This document shows positions 30,793-39,409 of a stretch of DNA of 64,000 nucleotides, piece after piece; within the stretch, counting starts at the first letter, position 1, and the number at the start of each line of letters is the position of its first letter. A model generated the notes under the pieces. That model did not search any database. It saw only the letters and a list, made by a program, of their open reading frames with translations, and was not told the origin of the DNA. The stretch is from Xenophilus sp. Marseille-Q4582 (GTDB lineage: Bacteria > Pseudomonadota > Gammaproteobacteria > Burkholderiales > Burkholderiaceae_C). The translations under genes and the position numbers were made by a program. The stretch is taken from positions 124,001 through 188,000 of the forward strand of contig NZ_CAKAKO010000003.1 in assembly GCF_916700565.1 (NCBI RefSeq), given 5' to 3'.

Positions 30793-33700
30793 ATGACCGA
30801 CTCTGCCGCTGCCGCCTCCTCCGTGACTGCCGCTGCACCCGCCGCGCTTTCCTCCTCCATGCTTCCCCTGGCGCAAGCCGCCGTGACGCCGCTGGGCGGC
30901 GCCGCGGCGCCGGCCGCCGTCGGCACGTTGTCGCAGGCGACGCCGGGGGTGGTGATCGTGCGCTCGGGCGCGCGGCTTGCAGTCGAAGGGACGCAGAACC
31001 TGCTGCCCGGCGACCGTGTCCTCGTGCCCGAAGGCGGCCAGGCGGCGGTGAGCTTCCCGGGCTCGCCGGGCAACAAGGCGCCGCTCAATGGCACGCTCAC
31101 GGGCGGCACCGATGCCACCATTTCCACCACCCAATTGCCCGGCGGCCTGCAACAGGTCGACGTGGACCTGGCCACCGGCGACCTAGTGGTGGCGCCCGAG
31201 AACAGCGACGCGGACGCCGCCGCCCTGGCGGTGAAGAAGAAGCTGGCCGCAGGCGGCGCCGGCTTCGGCCTGGGCGACTTCGCCCTGGGCGCCCTGGGCG
31301 GCGCCGTGCTGGGCGCAGCCGTCAGCGGCGGCGGCGATGACGCCAGCCCCCTGTTCATTCCTGTGCCTGTGGATGATTCGGATGCGGACGCAGACGCCGA
31401 TGCGGACGCCGATGCGGACGCTGATGCGGACGCAGACGCTGACGCCGATGCGGACGCTGATGCCGATGCGGACGCTGATGCCGATGCGGACGCTGATGCC
31501 GATGCCGATGCCGATGCCGATGCCGATGCCGATGCCGATGCAGATGCAGACGCTGATGCCGATGCGGACGCCGATGCAGATGCAGATGCAGATGCAGATG
31601 CAGATGCAGACGCTGATGCCGATGCGGACGCCGATGCCGATGCCGATGCGGACGCTGATGCAGACGCCGATGCCGATGCGGACGCTGATGCAGACGCCGA
31701 TGCCGATGCGGACGCTGATGCCGATGCGGATGCGGATGCCGATGCCGATGCCGATGCGGACGCTGATGCCGATGCAGACGCCGACGCCGATGCGGACGCT
31801 GATGCGGATGCGGATGCGGATGCGGATGCGGATGCGGATGCGGATGCGGATGCGGATGCGGACGCTGACGCCGATGCCGATGCCGATGCCGATGCCGATG
31901 CCGACGCTGACGCCGATGCGGATGCGGATGCGGATGCGGATGCGGATGCGGACGCCGATGCAGACGCTGATGCTGATGCCGACGCAGACGCTGACGCTGA
32001 CGCAGACGCTGATGCGGACGCCGATGCAGACGCTGATGCCGATGCCGACGCAGACGCTGATGCGGACGCCGATGCGGACGCCGATTCCCTGCTCTCCCCC
32101 ACCGATGGCGCCGGTGGCATCCTTGTCGGTTCCCTGGGCGACCTGCTGGGGGTGAACAACGGCCATGCCCGCTCTTCGGACACCTCCACCCTAGGCAATG
32201 CGCTGAGCTCGATCGACGACACCGTCGACGCCTTGACGGACACCCTGGAAAACGTGCTCGCACCCGTGGTGGGCAGCAGCTTCCAGCGCGACGATCCCAA
32301 TGCGCTGGACCCGGCGGACAACTTCGTCGGCAGCCTGACCAGCAACATCGGCAGCAGCCTGAGCCCCTCGCTGGATGCGGTGCTGGGCGAAGGCGTCACC
32401 CAGGGCCTCGTTGGCGAGATCAACCGCCAGGTCGACTACCTGACGGACGCCATCACCAACGTGTTCGACGAATCCAACCTGGTGGGCGAGGTGCTGGCCA
32501 ACCTGGGGCTGGGCGGGCTCGGACAGGACCTGCTGGGCGCCGACTCGGCGGTGGCCGAAGTGCTGCAAGGCCTGCTGGGTGCGGAAGGCCCGGTCGGCGG
32601 GCTGGTCGCGCCCGAGGGCGTGGTCGGCGGCCTGCTGGCCCCCGAAGGCGTGGTCGGCCAGTTGTTCGCGGCCGACGGCGTGGTGGGCGGCCTGCTGCAG
32701 GAATCCGGGGCCGTGGGCCAGGTGCTCGACACCTTGCTGGGCGAGAACGGTGCCGTCAGCGGTCTGCTCAATGACATCTTCGGCCGCCAGCCCGTTCCGG
32801 GCGATGACACGGCGCTGCTGGACCCGACGTCCGGCGCCGTCGGCAACCTGCTGCCGGGCCTGGATTCGCTGCCCCTGCTGGGCGACCTGGGCCTGGGCGA
32901 AACGCTGGCGCCCGCCGCCGGCGTGGTCGACGGTCTGACCGACGCGGTCAGCAGCCTGCTGGTGCCCGTGTTCGGCGGTGCGTTCCAGGCCGACAACCCG
33001 AACTCGCTGGACGGCGTGGACAACTTGGTCGGCGATGTCGCGGGAGCGGTCGGCGGGCTGCTGTCGCCGGTGACCGACGGCCTGCTGGGCACCGACGTGC
33101 TCGATGGCGTACTGGGCGCCGTGACCACGCAGGTGGACTACCTGACCGACGGAGTGCATCACTTGGTGAGCGGCCTGCTCGGCGAGGAACTCCTGGACGG
33201 CGTGCTCGGCGAAGACGGCCTGCTGGGCGGCCTGCTCGGCGAGGCCGGCGGGCTGGGAGGCCTGCTGGGCGGCGACTTGCTCGGGGGGGATCTGCTGGGC
33301 GGCGTGCTCGGCGAAGACGGCCTGCTCGGCGGACTGCTGGGCGGTGACCTGCTCGGCGGCGACCTGCTCGGCGGCGTGCTCGGCGAGGACGGCCTGGTGG
33401 GGGGTCTGCTCGGCGGCGGCAACATCCTCGAAGGCGTGCTCGGCGAAGACGGCCTGGTGGGCGGCCTGCTCGGCGGCGACTTGCTGGGCGGAGACCTGCT
33501 GGGTGGCGTGCTCGGCGAGGACGGCATCGTCGGCGGCCTGCTCGGCGGCGATCTGCTGGGAGGTGATCTGCTTGGCGGCGTGCTCGGCGAGGACGGCATC
33601 GTGGGCGGTCTGCTGGGTGGCGGCAACATCCTCGAAGGCGTGCTCGGCGAAGACGGCCTGGTGGGCGGCCTGCTCGGCGGCGACTTGCTCGGCGGTGACC

Positions 33701-34773
33701 TGCTCGGCGGCGTGCTGGGCGAGGACGGCATCGTCGGCGGCCTGCTCGGCGGCGATCTGCTGGGTGGTGACCTGCTCGGCGGCGTGCTCGGCGAGGACGG
33801 TGTGGTCGGCAAGCTGACCGGTGGCGACCTGCTGGGTGGTGATCTGCTCGGCGGCGTGCTCGGCGAGGACGGTGTGGTCGGCGGCCTGCTCGACACCGTG
33901 GTCGGCGAAGACGGCCTGGTCGGCAAGCTCACCGGTGGCGACCTCCTGGGCGGCGATCTGCTCGGCGGTGACCTGCTCGGCGGCGTGCTGGGCGAGGACG
34001 GTGTGGTCGGCGGCCTGCTCGACACCGTGGTCGGCGAAGACGGCCTGGTCGGCAAGCTGACCGGTGGCGACCTGCTGGGTGGCGATCTGCTGGGCGGTGA
34101 CCTGCTCGGCGGCGTGCTCGGCGAAGACGGTGTGGTCGGCGGCCTGCTCGACACCGTGGTCGGCGAGGACGGCCTGGTCGGCAAGCTCACCGGTGGTGAC
34201 CTCCTGGGCGGCGACCTCCTGGGTGGCGACCTGCTGGGTGGCGATCTGCTGGGCGGTGACCTGCTCGGCGGCGTGCTCGGCGAGGACGGTGTGGTCGGCG
34301 GCCTGCTCGACACCGTGGTCGGCGAAGACGGCCTGGTCGGCAAGCTCACCGGTGGCGACTTGCTGAGTGGTGACCTCCTGGGCGGCGATCTGCTCGGCGG
34401 TGACCTGCTCGGCGGCGTACTGGGTGAGGACGGTGTGGTCGGCGGCCTGCTCGACACCGTGGTCGGCGAGGACGGCCTGGTCGGCAGCCTGCTGGGCTCC
34501 GCGCCCGCGCAGGAAGACCTGGTCGGCAGCCTGCTGGGCGAAGAGGGCTTGGTCGGTGGCGTGCTGGACACGGTGGTCGGCGACGACGGCCTGGTGTCCG
34601 GCCTGCTCGGCGACGAAGGGCTGGTCGGTGGCGTGGTCGACACCGTGCTGGGCAGCGAAGGCCTGGTCGGCGGCCTGCTCGCCCCGATCAGCAGCAGCGA
34701 CGGCGGCAACAGCGCTGGCCTCGGCGGCGCCCTGGCGCCGGTCAAGAACCTGCTGGGCGGCCTGCTGGGCTGA
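30793..34773 (+). CDS. Large Asp-Ala stalk and Gly-Leu repeat surface protein (putative type I-secreted adhesin)
   Basis: A 1326-residue repeat protein; I know no named family for the whole. In order: an N-terminal ~130-residue domain ([20 protein letters not shown], then [18 protein letters not shown]) resembling FecR-like or adhesin retention modules; a Gly-rich segment; 117 Asp-Ala dipeptides (residues ~197-430); then two ~80-residue homologous modules separated by EGVVGGLL-type repeats. A ~440-residue field of GDLLG and VLGEDGxVGGLL repeats ends in a short Gly/Leu tail. No Sec signal and no classical RTX nonapeptides are visible, and a type I secretion cassette lies downstream. That supports secretion through the ABC-HlyD-TolC system, but this is inference. 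An in-frame ATG at 30748 is an alternative start; neither has a clear ribosome binding site. Confidence 0.75.
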   Translation: MTDSAAAASSVTAAAPAALSSSMLPLAQAAVTPLGGAAAPAAVGTLSQATPGVVIVRSGARLAVEGTQNLLPGDRVLVPEGGQAAVSFPGSPGNKAPLNGTLTGGTDATISTTQLPGGLQQVDVDLATGDLVVAPENSDADAAALAVKKKLAAGGAGFGLGDFALGALGGAVLGAAVSGGGDDASPLFIPVPVDDSDADADADADADADADADADADADADADADADADADADADADADADADADADADADADADADADADADADADADADADADADADADADADADADADADADADADADADADADADADADADADADADADADADADADADADADADADADADADADADADADADADADADADADADADADADADADADADADADADADADADADADADADADADADADADADADADADADADADADADSLLSPTDGAGGILVGSLGDLLGVNNGHARSSDTSTLGNALSSIDDTVDALTDTLENVLAPVVGSSFQRDDPNALDPADNFVGSLTSNIGSSLSPSLDAVLGEGVTQGLVGEINRQVDYLTDAITNVFDESNLVGEVLANLGLGGLGQDLLGADSAVAEVLQGLLGAEGPVGGLVAPEGVVGGLLAPEGVVGQLFAADGVVGGLLQESGAVGQVLDTLLGENGAVSGLLNDIFGRQPVPGDDTALLDPTSGAVGNLLPGLDSLPLLGDLGLGETLAPAAGVVDGLTDAVSSLLVPVFGGAFQADNPNSLDGVDNLVGDVAGAVGGLLSPVTDGLLGTDVLDGVLGAVTTQVDYLTDGVHHLVSGLLGEELLDGVLGEDGLLGGLLGEAGGLGGLLGGDLLGGDLLGGVLGEDGLLGGLLGGDLLGGDLLGGVLGEDGLVGGLLGGGNILEGVLGEDGLVGGLLGGDLLGGDLLGGVLGEDGIVGGLLGGDLLGGDLLGGVLGEDGIVGGLLGGGNILEGVLGEDGLVGGLLGGDLLGGDLLGGVLGEDGIVGGLLGGDLLGGDLLGGVLGEDGVVGKLTGGDLLGGDLLGGVLGEDGVVGGLLDTVVGEDGLVGKLTGGDLLGGDLLGGDLLGGVLGEDGVVGGLLDTVVGEDGLVGKLTGGDLLGGDLLGGDLLGGVLGEDGVVGGLLDTVVGEDGLVGKLTGGDLLGGDLLGGDLLGGDLLGGDLLGGVLGEDGVVGGLLDTVVGEDGLVGKLTGGDLLSGDLLGGDLLGGDLLGGVLGEDGVVGGLLDTVVGEDGLVGSLLGSAPAQEDLVGSLLGEEGLVGGVLDTVVGDDGLVSGLLGDEGLVGGVVDTVLGSEGLVGGLLAPISSSDGGNSAGLGGALAPVKNLLGGLLG
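31381..32082 (+). repeat. Asp-Ala dipeptide repeat tract, 117 units (702 bases)
   Basis: An uninterrupted run of GAY-GCN codon pairs. Synonymous codons vary (GAT/GAC; GCC, GCG, GCA, GCT) in recurring 6-, 12- and 18-base blocks, which suggests expansion by slippage or unequal exchange followed by drift. It encodes a strongly acidic stalk comparable in idea to the Ser-Asp stalks of staphylococcal adhesins. The tract keeps all frames open and generates long spurious Ser-Ala frames on the other strand. Confidence 0.97.
32215..32466 (+). repeat. Internal module copy 1 of the repeat protein
   Basis: Encodes [20 protein letters not shown], then [19 protein letters not shown] and, at the end, [13 protein letters not shown]. 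It aligns with the segment at 32920-33168 through the shared pattern FQxDxPNxLDxxDNxVG ... LSPxxD ... QVDYLTD. Each copy is followed by Gly/Leu repeats, so the protein appears built from two duplicated module-plus-repeat blocks. Confidence 0.8.
32920..33168 (+). repeat. Internal module copy 2 of the repeat protein
   Basis: Encodes [19 protein letters not shown], then [19 protein letters not shown] and, at the end, [13 protein letters not shown]. It is the partner of the module at 32215-32466. Conserved Asp/Asn positions (D-x-PN-x-LD-x-x-DN) could bind metal, but this is speculation. Confidence 0.8.
33178..34491 (+). repeat. C-terminal GDLLG / VLGEDG repeat field
   Basis: About 1.3 kb of tandem in-frame repeats mixing a 15-base unit (GDLLG) with longer units ([20 protein letters not shown] followed by LVGKLTG). 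The number of consecutive GDLLG units between long units varies (two to five), the pattern left by unit gain and loss. GDLLG fits the shape of pentapeptide repeats ([small][D/N]L-x-x), so a right-handed beta-helix is possible. Confidence 0.9.
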
Positions 34774-34849
34774 TGACGGCAAGGCAGCCTGCCGCCCCAC
34801 GGCGGCGGGCGCCTTTCCCAACCCTCCTCCTCCTTTTCAAGGACAGACC

Positions 34850-35386
34850 ATGAACACCCCCCTCCACCTGCGGGTCCGGCGCCCCGGCTGGCTGGCCGGG
34901 CTGGCGGCAGCCGTGCTGCTGGCGGGCTGTGCCGGCACCGGCCAAGAAGGCCGGGACGACACCACCTACTACTACCAGGCGCGCCAGGCGCCCAATGCCG
35001 TGGCCCCGGTCACGGCGCGGCCGGCGCCCGCGCCCGCGGCCGAGCGCGGCCCGGTGGGCGTGCCGCGCATCGTGTACTTCGACTTCGACAAGTACGAGGT
35101 CAAGCCCCAGTACAACGGCGTGGTGCAGGCCCATGCGGACTACCTGCGCACCCGGCCGCAGGCGCGCGTGACGCTCGAAGGCCACACGGACGTGCGTGGC
35201 GGCAGTGAATACAACCTCGCACTGGGCCAGCGCCGGGCCGATGCCGTGGCCCGCCTGATGGGCCATGGCGGCGCCCCGCAGGCGCGCATGGAGGCCATCA
35301 GCTGGGGCAAGGAGAAGCTGGCGTCCACCGAACAGACCGAAGCCGGCCACCAGCTCAACCGCCGCGTCGAGTTCGTGTACCGCTGA
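34850..35386 (+). CDS. OmpA/Pal-like peptidoglycan-binding lipoprotein
   Basis: A 178-residue lipoprotein with lipobox LLAGC (Cys27), a short Pro/Ala linker, and a C-terminal OmpA-type domain. The domain has RIVYFDFDKYEVKPQYNG, then VTLEGHTDVRGGSEYNLALG and QRRADAVARLM, the residues that contact diaminopimelate in Pal proteins. It differs from the genuine pal of this window (62516-63043), which sits in the tol operon. An AAGGA site lies seven bases before the ATG. Its position between the repeat protein and the secretion genes suggests it anchors or spaces that system at the cell wall; this is inference. Confidence 0.85.
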   Translation: MNTPLHLRVRRPGWLAGLAAAVLLAGCAGTGQEGRDDTTYYYQARQAPNAVAPVTARPAPAPAAERGPVGVPRIVYFDFDKYEVKPQYNGVVQAHADYLRTRPQARVTLEGHTDVRGGSEYNLALGQRRADAVARLMGHGGAPQARMEAISWGKEKLASTEQTEAGHQLNRRVEFVYR

Positions 35387-35420
35387 GCGCCTTTCCCACC
35401 CCCGCCCCGGAGTCCCCGCC

Positions 35421-37280
35421 ATGGCCCATGCCGCCTCCCTCCCGCTCGCGCCGCATGCCGAGCCGCTGTCGCTGGCCGACCAGTTGGACGCGTGCCGCGC
35501 CCAGGTGGAGCCGGCGTGCGCCGCGCTGCCTGCGCCCTACCCGGCCTTCACGCTGATCTTCTCGATCACCGACGGCACGCGGCGCGCGCATGTGCTGCAC
35601 ACCTGCGGCGGCAGCTTCGACAGCGCATGGCGCGACGGCGCGCGGCAGACGCTGGCCGCGGCGCAGCAGCAGAAGCTCAAGTCGGCTTGGCTGCGCGTGG
35701 ACTGGGTCGAGGAGGCCAGCCCCATCCTGTGGAGCGACTTCGAGCTGCACCTGGGCACCGTCAAGCGCAACTACTTCCGCTTCGGCCTGGCGCTGGACGG
35801 TGAATTCCGCCGCGTGCTGACCGAGCAGGAGCTCAATGCCAACGCCATGCTCTACGGCGGCCCGCAGACCGCGGAGGCGGTGTTCAACCGCAACAACTTC
35901 GAGATCTACCTCTGGCGCCGCTACGCGCACGAGCCCTCGGCCGACTTCGACGCCGGCCGCACCGTGCACCTGCTGAGCACGCGCGGCGTGTTCTGCCAGG
36001 CCGATGGCGTGGTGCATGCCCTGGCCGGCGCCGGCCCCGACGCCGGGCGGCGCGTGCTGCCGCCCCTCACGGCCGACAGCACGGCCACGCTGATCGACAG
36101 CGCCTCCGACTTCCTGGCGCGGCAGGTGCAGCCCAGCGGCCAGTTCATCTACGGCCACTTTCCCTGCTTCGACCGGCGCGTGGGCAGCTACAACACGCTG
36201 CGCCATGCCAGCACGCTCTACGCGATGCTGGAAGCCTGGGAGCTCAACCGCGACGCGCGCCTGATGGCCGCCATCGAGCGCGGCGTGGACTACCTGTGCC
36301 ACAAGCTGATCCGGCCCTACACGCTGCCCGACGGCACGCCGGCCGCCTTCCTGGTGGATGTGGGCGAGGAAATCAAGCTCGGCGGCAATGCCGTGTGCCT
36401 GCTGGCGCTGGTCAAGCTCACCGAGCTGACCCAGCGCGAGGATTGGCTGCCCCTGCTGGAGCGGCTCGCGCTGGGCATCGCCTTCATGCAGGAGCCCGGC
36501 AGCGGGCGCTTCCACCACGTGCTCAACGCCACCGACCTGTCGCTCAAGCAGGCCACGCGCACCATCTACTACGACGGAGAGGCGGCCTTCGGCCTGATGC
36601 GGCTGTATGGGCTGACGCGCGATGCGCGCTGGCTGTGCATGGTCGAGAAGGCCTTCGACCACTTCATCGCCAGCGACCACTGGCAGGCCCATGACCACTG
36701 GCTGAGCTACTGCGTGAACGAGCTGACGCGCTGGCGCCCGCAGGAGAAGTACTTCCGCTTCGGCGTGCGCAACGTGGCCGGCTACCTGGACTTCGTGCTC
36801 GACCGCCAGACCACCTTCCCCACGCTGCTGGAGCTGATGCTGGCGGCGCAGAAGATGCTGCAGCGCCTGGCCGCGCTGCCCGCGCTGCACCACCTGCTGT
36901 CGGAAGTGAACCTGCCCAAGTTCCAGCGCGCGCTGGAGCACCGCGCCAACTACCTGCTCAACGGCCACTTCTTCCCCGAGGTGGCGATGTACTTCCGCAA
37001 GCCGCAGGCCGTGGTGGGTTCCTTCTTCATCCGCCATCACTCCTTCCGCGTGCGCATCGACGACGTGGAGCATTACCTGTCGGGGCTGGTGGGCTACCAC
37101 CAGCTGCTCAAGGCACGCGAGACGGCCATGGCGATGGTGGGGCCGCGCCCCGCCCCAGCGCTGGTGCGCATGCAGACCGCCGACGAAGCGCTGCCCGACG
37201 AGGAACCGGGCTGGATGCTGGCCGCGCCCTCGGCCCGCGCCGCGCAGGCGGCCTGGACCGGCGCCGCGCGCAGCCACTGA
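35421..37280 (+). CDS. Unassigned 619-residue protein, predicted alpha/alpha-toroid fold
   Basis: A 619-residue soluble protein without signal peptide or membrane helices. Residues ~30-140 form a separate alpha/beta domain (PAFTLIFSITDGTRRAHVLH, HLGTVKRNYFRFGLALDGEF). From ~215 on, helical repeats typical of six-hairpin (alpha/alpha) toroids appear: SASDFLARQVQPSGQFIYGH, DYLCHKLIRPYTLPDGTPAAF, then YYDGEAAFGLMRLYGLTRDA. Such toroids occur in glycoside hydrolases, epimerases and lyases, so a carbohydrate or polymer substrate is plausible. I cannot name the family. It starts 34 bases after the Pal-like gene and precedes the type I secretion genes, so it may modify the secreted protein or an associated glycan. 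Confidence 0.6.
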   Translation: MAHAASLPLAPHAEPLSLADQLDACRAQVEPACAALPAPYPAFTLIFSITDGTRRAHVLHTCGGSFDSAWRDGARQTLAAAQQQKLKSAWLRVDWVEEASPILWSDFELHLGTVKRNYFRFGLALDGEFRRVLTEQELNANAMLYGGPQTAEAVFNRNNFEIYLWRRYAHEPSADFDAGRTVHLLSTRGVFCQADGVVHALAGAGPDAGRRVLPPLTADSTATLIDSASDFLARQVQPSGQFIYGHFPCFDRRVGSYNTLRHASTLYAMLEAWELNRDARLMAAIERGVDYLCHKLIRPYTLPDGTPAAFLVDVGEEIKLGGNAVCLLALVKLTELTQREDWLPLLERLALGIAFMQEPGSGRFHHVLNATDLSLKQATRTIYYDGEAAFGLMRLYGLTRDARWLCMVEKAFDHFIASDHWQAHDHWLSYCVNELTRWRPQEKYFRFGVRNVAGYLDFVLDRQTTFPTLLELMLAAQKMLQRLAALPALHHLLSEVNLPKFQRALEHRANYLLNGHFFPEVAMYFRKPQAVVGSFFIRHHSFRVRIDDVEHYLSGLVGYHQLLKARETAMAMVGPRPAPALVRMQTADEALPDEEPGWMLAAPSARAAQAAWTGAARSH

Positions 37281-37511
37281 GGGGTGAAGGCCTTCATGGC
37301 GCCAAGCTGCCGCCCCGCCGCCTGCAGCCATGCCGCACGGTGGCTGCCGAGCGGCCGCGGCGCTCGCGCGATGCGTCCACGCAACGCCCTTGCGCCGATT
37401 TGTCAGCCAAAGGTTGACATCCTCCGACGCATCGCCTCGAAGTTCAGAGACATAGTTGTTACTGCTAGTTAACATTCCGGCCATGCCGAATCCGTTCGGG
37501 AGGCCCCCACC
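37281..37511 (+). promoter_or_regulatory. Intergenic region upstream of the type I secretion operon
   Basis: About 230 bases. The second half is less GC-rich. It contains a TTGACA at 37413-37418 that could be a -35 element, but no good -10 at the right distance, and an AT-rich GTTACTGCTAGTTAACATT at about 37456-37475. A separate promoter for the ABC-HlyD-TolC genes is plausible but not proven. Confidence 0.35.
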
Positions 37512-39365
37512 ATGCTGAAGTACCTGTTGCCCACCCAGCTGGTCGCGCCCCGAAGCGCGGACGCCGACGGAGAAGCACCGCCGAGCCCGCACGCCAGCGC
37601 GATGGAACGGGCCTTCGGCGCGGCCTACCCGCTGATCCGGCGCGCCGCCTGGTGGTCGCTGCCCATCAGCCTGTCGGGCCTCCTGCCCTCCATCTTCCTG
37701 CTGCAGGTCTACGACCGCGTGATCTACCGCAGCGCCACCTCCACGCTGTGGGCGCTGGTCAGCGGCATCCTGTGCTTCCTGGCCATCGAGTTCTGGCTGC
37801 GCACGCGCCGCTCCCGGCTGCTGCGCGATGCGGGCGCGACCATCGACCACGAGGTGTCGAACGCGCTGCTGCAATCCATGCTGGCACGCCCGCTGCGTGC
37901 GCTGGAGCAGCGCCCCGCCTCCGTCTGGTTCCTGCTGTTTCGCGACGTGGGCGCCGTGCGCGGCACCCTTACGGGCGGCCTGGCGCAGTCGCTGTTCGAC
38001 CTGCCGATGGCGATCTTCGCCCTGGCGGTCATCGCCATCGTGGCGCTGCCCGTGCTGCCGGTGGTGCTGCTCTTCCTGGCGGTGATGTCCTTCCTGGCCT
38101 GGTGGTGGGCCGACGAGGTGCGCGCCGGCCGCGTGGAGGAAGCGCAGCGCAGCCGCAACCTGGAGCGCATGACGGCCGAGCTGTGCAACGCCCGCGAGAC
38201 CCTCAAGACGCAGGCCAACGACGCCCCCAACATCGCGCGCTGGCGCGAGGCCTACAACGACTGGCTGGCCGAGAGCTTCCGCAAGAACGGCGAGATCGAG
38301 CAGGCGCGCGACGGCACCACCGTGCTGCTGACCATTTTCTCCACCGTGGTCATCACCGTGGGCGCGGTGGCCGTCATGCAGCAGTGGATGACGGTGGGCG
38401 GCCTGATCGCCTCCAACATGCTGGCCATCAAGGCGCTGCAGCCGGTGGCCGGGCTGGTGTCGAACTGGCGCTCGCTGGCCATCGCGGCCGAGGCCGCCAA
38501 GCGGCTGGAGAAGGTGCTGGCCGAGCCCGTCGAGCAGCCGGCCCAGGAAGTGGAGCTGCCCCAGCCGCAGGGCCTGCTGACGCTGCGCGACCTCAGCTTC
38601 GGCTTCCACGAATCGCTGCCGCCCGTGCTGGAGAACCTCGACCTGCGCATCGGCGTGGGCGGCCTGCATGCCATCGTGGGCCGCAACGGCGCCGGCAAGT
38701 CCACGCTGGCCAAGCTGCTCGCGGGCCTGTACCGGCCCACGCGCGGCAGCGTGGAGATCGGCGAGTACGACCTGGCGCAGTTCGGCCGCGTGGACCTGGC
38801 CGGCTGGATCAGCTACCTGCCGCAGGATGCCTACTGGTTCGCCGGCCCCATCATCGACAGCCTGCGCCGCCACGCGCCGGGCCACAGCGACGAGCAGATC
38901 ATCGGCGCCTGCCGCCTGTCGGGCGCGCACGACTTCATCTCGCGCCTGCCCGGCGGCTACGCCACCGAAGTGGGCGAAGGCGGCACCGGCCTGTCGGTGG
39001 GTGAGCGGCGCAAGCTGGCCCTGGCGCTGGCCTTCCTGCGCAACCCGTCGGTGCTGATCCTGGACGAGCCCAGCAACGACCTCGACTTCCAGAGCGAGCG
39101 GCAGTTGCTGGGCACGCTGCTGGCCGTGGCCCGCAAGCGCACGGTGATCGTGGTCACGCATTCGCTGCGCATCGTGTCGGCGGCCACGCAGGTCTACCAC
39201 GTCACGGGCAACGGCACGGTGGAGCAAGGCAGTGCCGCGTTCATGGTGCCGCGCCTGTTCGGCGTGCGCAAGGCTGCGGCGCCCTCCAGCATCGCGGGCG
39301 AGGAAGCGGCCGTGCAGGCGGCGGTGGAAAGTGCCGAACTGGCGGTGGCCGCCGCGCGCGGCTGA
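37512..39365 (+). CDS. Type I secretion system ABC transporter (permease/ATPase)
   Basis: A 617-residue fusion of a transmembrane exporter domain (about residues 40-330) and an ABC ATPase. Walker A is GRNGAGKST (~390-398), Walker B is VLILDEPSNDLD, and the signature is LSVGERRKLALALA instead of LSGGQ. There is no N-terminal C39 peptidase domain and no room for a C39-like domain, matching the PrtD/LapB-lacking-CLD type of type I exporters. The first hydrophobic segment follows a ~45-residue cytoplasmic N-terminus. It forms one unit with the HlyD and TolC genes downstream, and the upstream repeat protein is the likely substrate. Confidence 0.9.
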   Translation: MLKYLLPTQLVAPRSADADGEAPPSPHASAMERAFGAAYPLIRRAAWWSLPISLSGLLPSIFLLQVYDRVIYRSATSTLWALVSGILCFLAIEFWLRTRRSRLLRDAGATIDHEVSNALLQSMLARPLRALEQRPASVWFLLFRDVGAVRGTLTGGLAQSLFDLPMAIFALAVIAIVALPVLPVVLLFLAVMSFLAWWWADEVRAGRVEEAQRSRNLERMTAELCNARETLKTQANDAPNIARWREAYNDWLAESFRKNGEIEQARDGTTVLLTIFSTVVITVGAVAVMQQWMTVGGLIASNMLAIKALQPVAGLVSNWRSLAIAAEAAKRLEKVLAEPVEQPAQEVELPQPQGLLTLRDLSFGFHESLPPVLENLDLRIGVGGLHAIVGRNGAGKSTLAKLLAGLYRPTRGSVEIGEYDLAQFGRVDLAGWISYLPQDAYWFAGPIIDSLRRHAPGHSDEQIIGACRLSGAHDFISRLPGGYATEVGEGGTGLSVGERRKLALALAFLRNPSVLILDEPSNDLDFQSERQLLGTLLAVARKRTVIVVTHSLRIVSAATQVYHVTGNGTVEQGSAAFMVPRLFGVRKAAAPSSIAGEEAAVQAAVESAELAVAAARG

Positions 39366-39409
39366 GGGCCGGCCCGCGACACGGCAGCACGCACGGGAGT
39401 GAGAGACAC

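Noticed and set aside
30699-32423. 574-residue minus-strand open frame with a long Ser-Ala repeat
   Set aside because: It is the reverse complement of the Asp-Ala codon tract, which leaves several frames open. The plus-strand frame has sensible N- and C-terminal domains and fits the operon direction.
33178-34491. Possible CRISPR array
   Set aside because: Repeats are contiguous, variable in unit length, in frame with a protein and have no unique spacers; no cas genes are nearby.
32191-34821. 876-residue minus-strand open frame rich in Ala, Glu and Gln
   Set aside because: It mirrors the 15-base GDLLG repeats, whose length is a multiple of three and keeps antisense frames open. It has no start context or recognisable domain.
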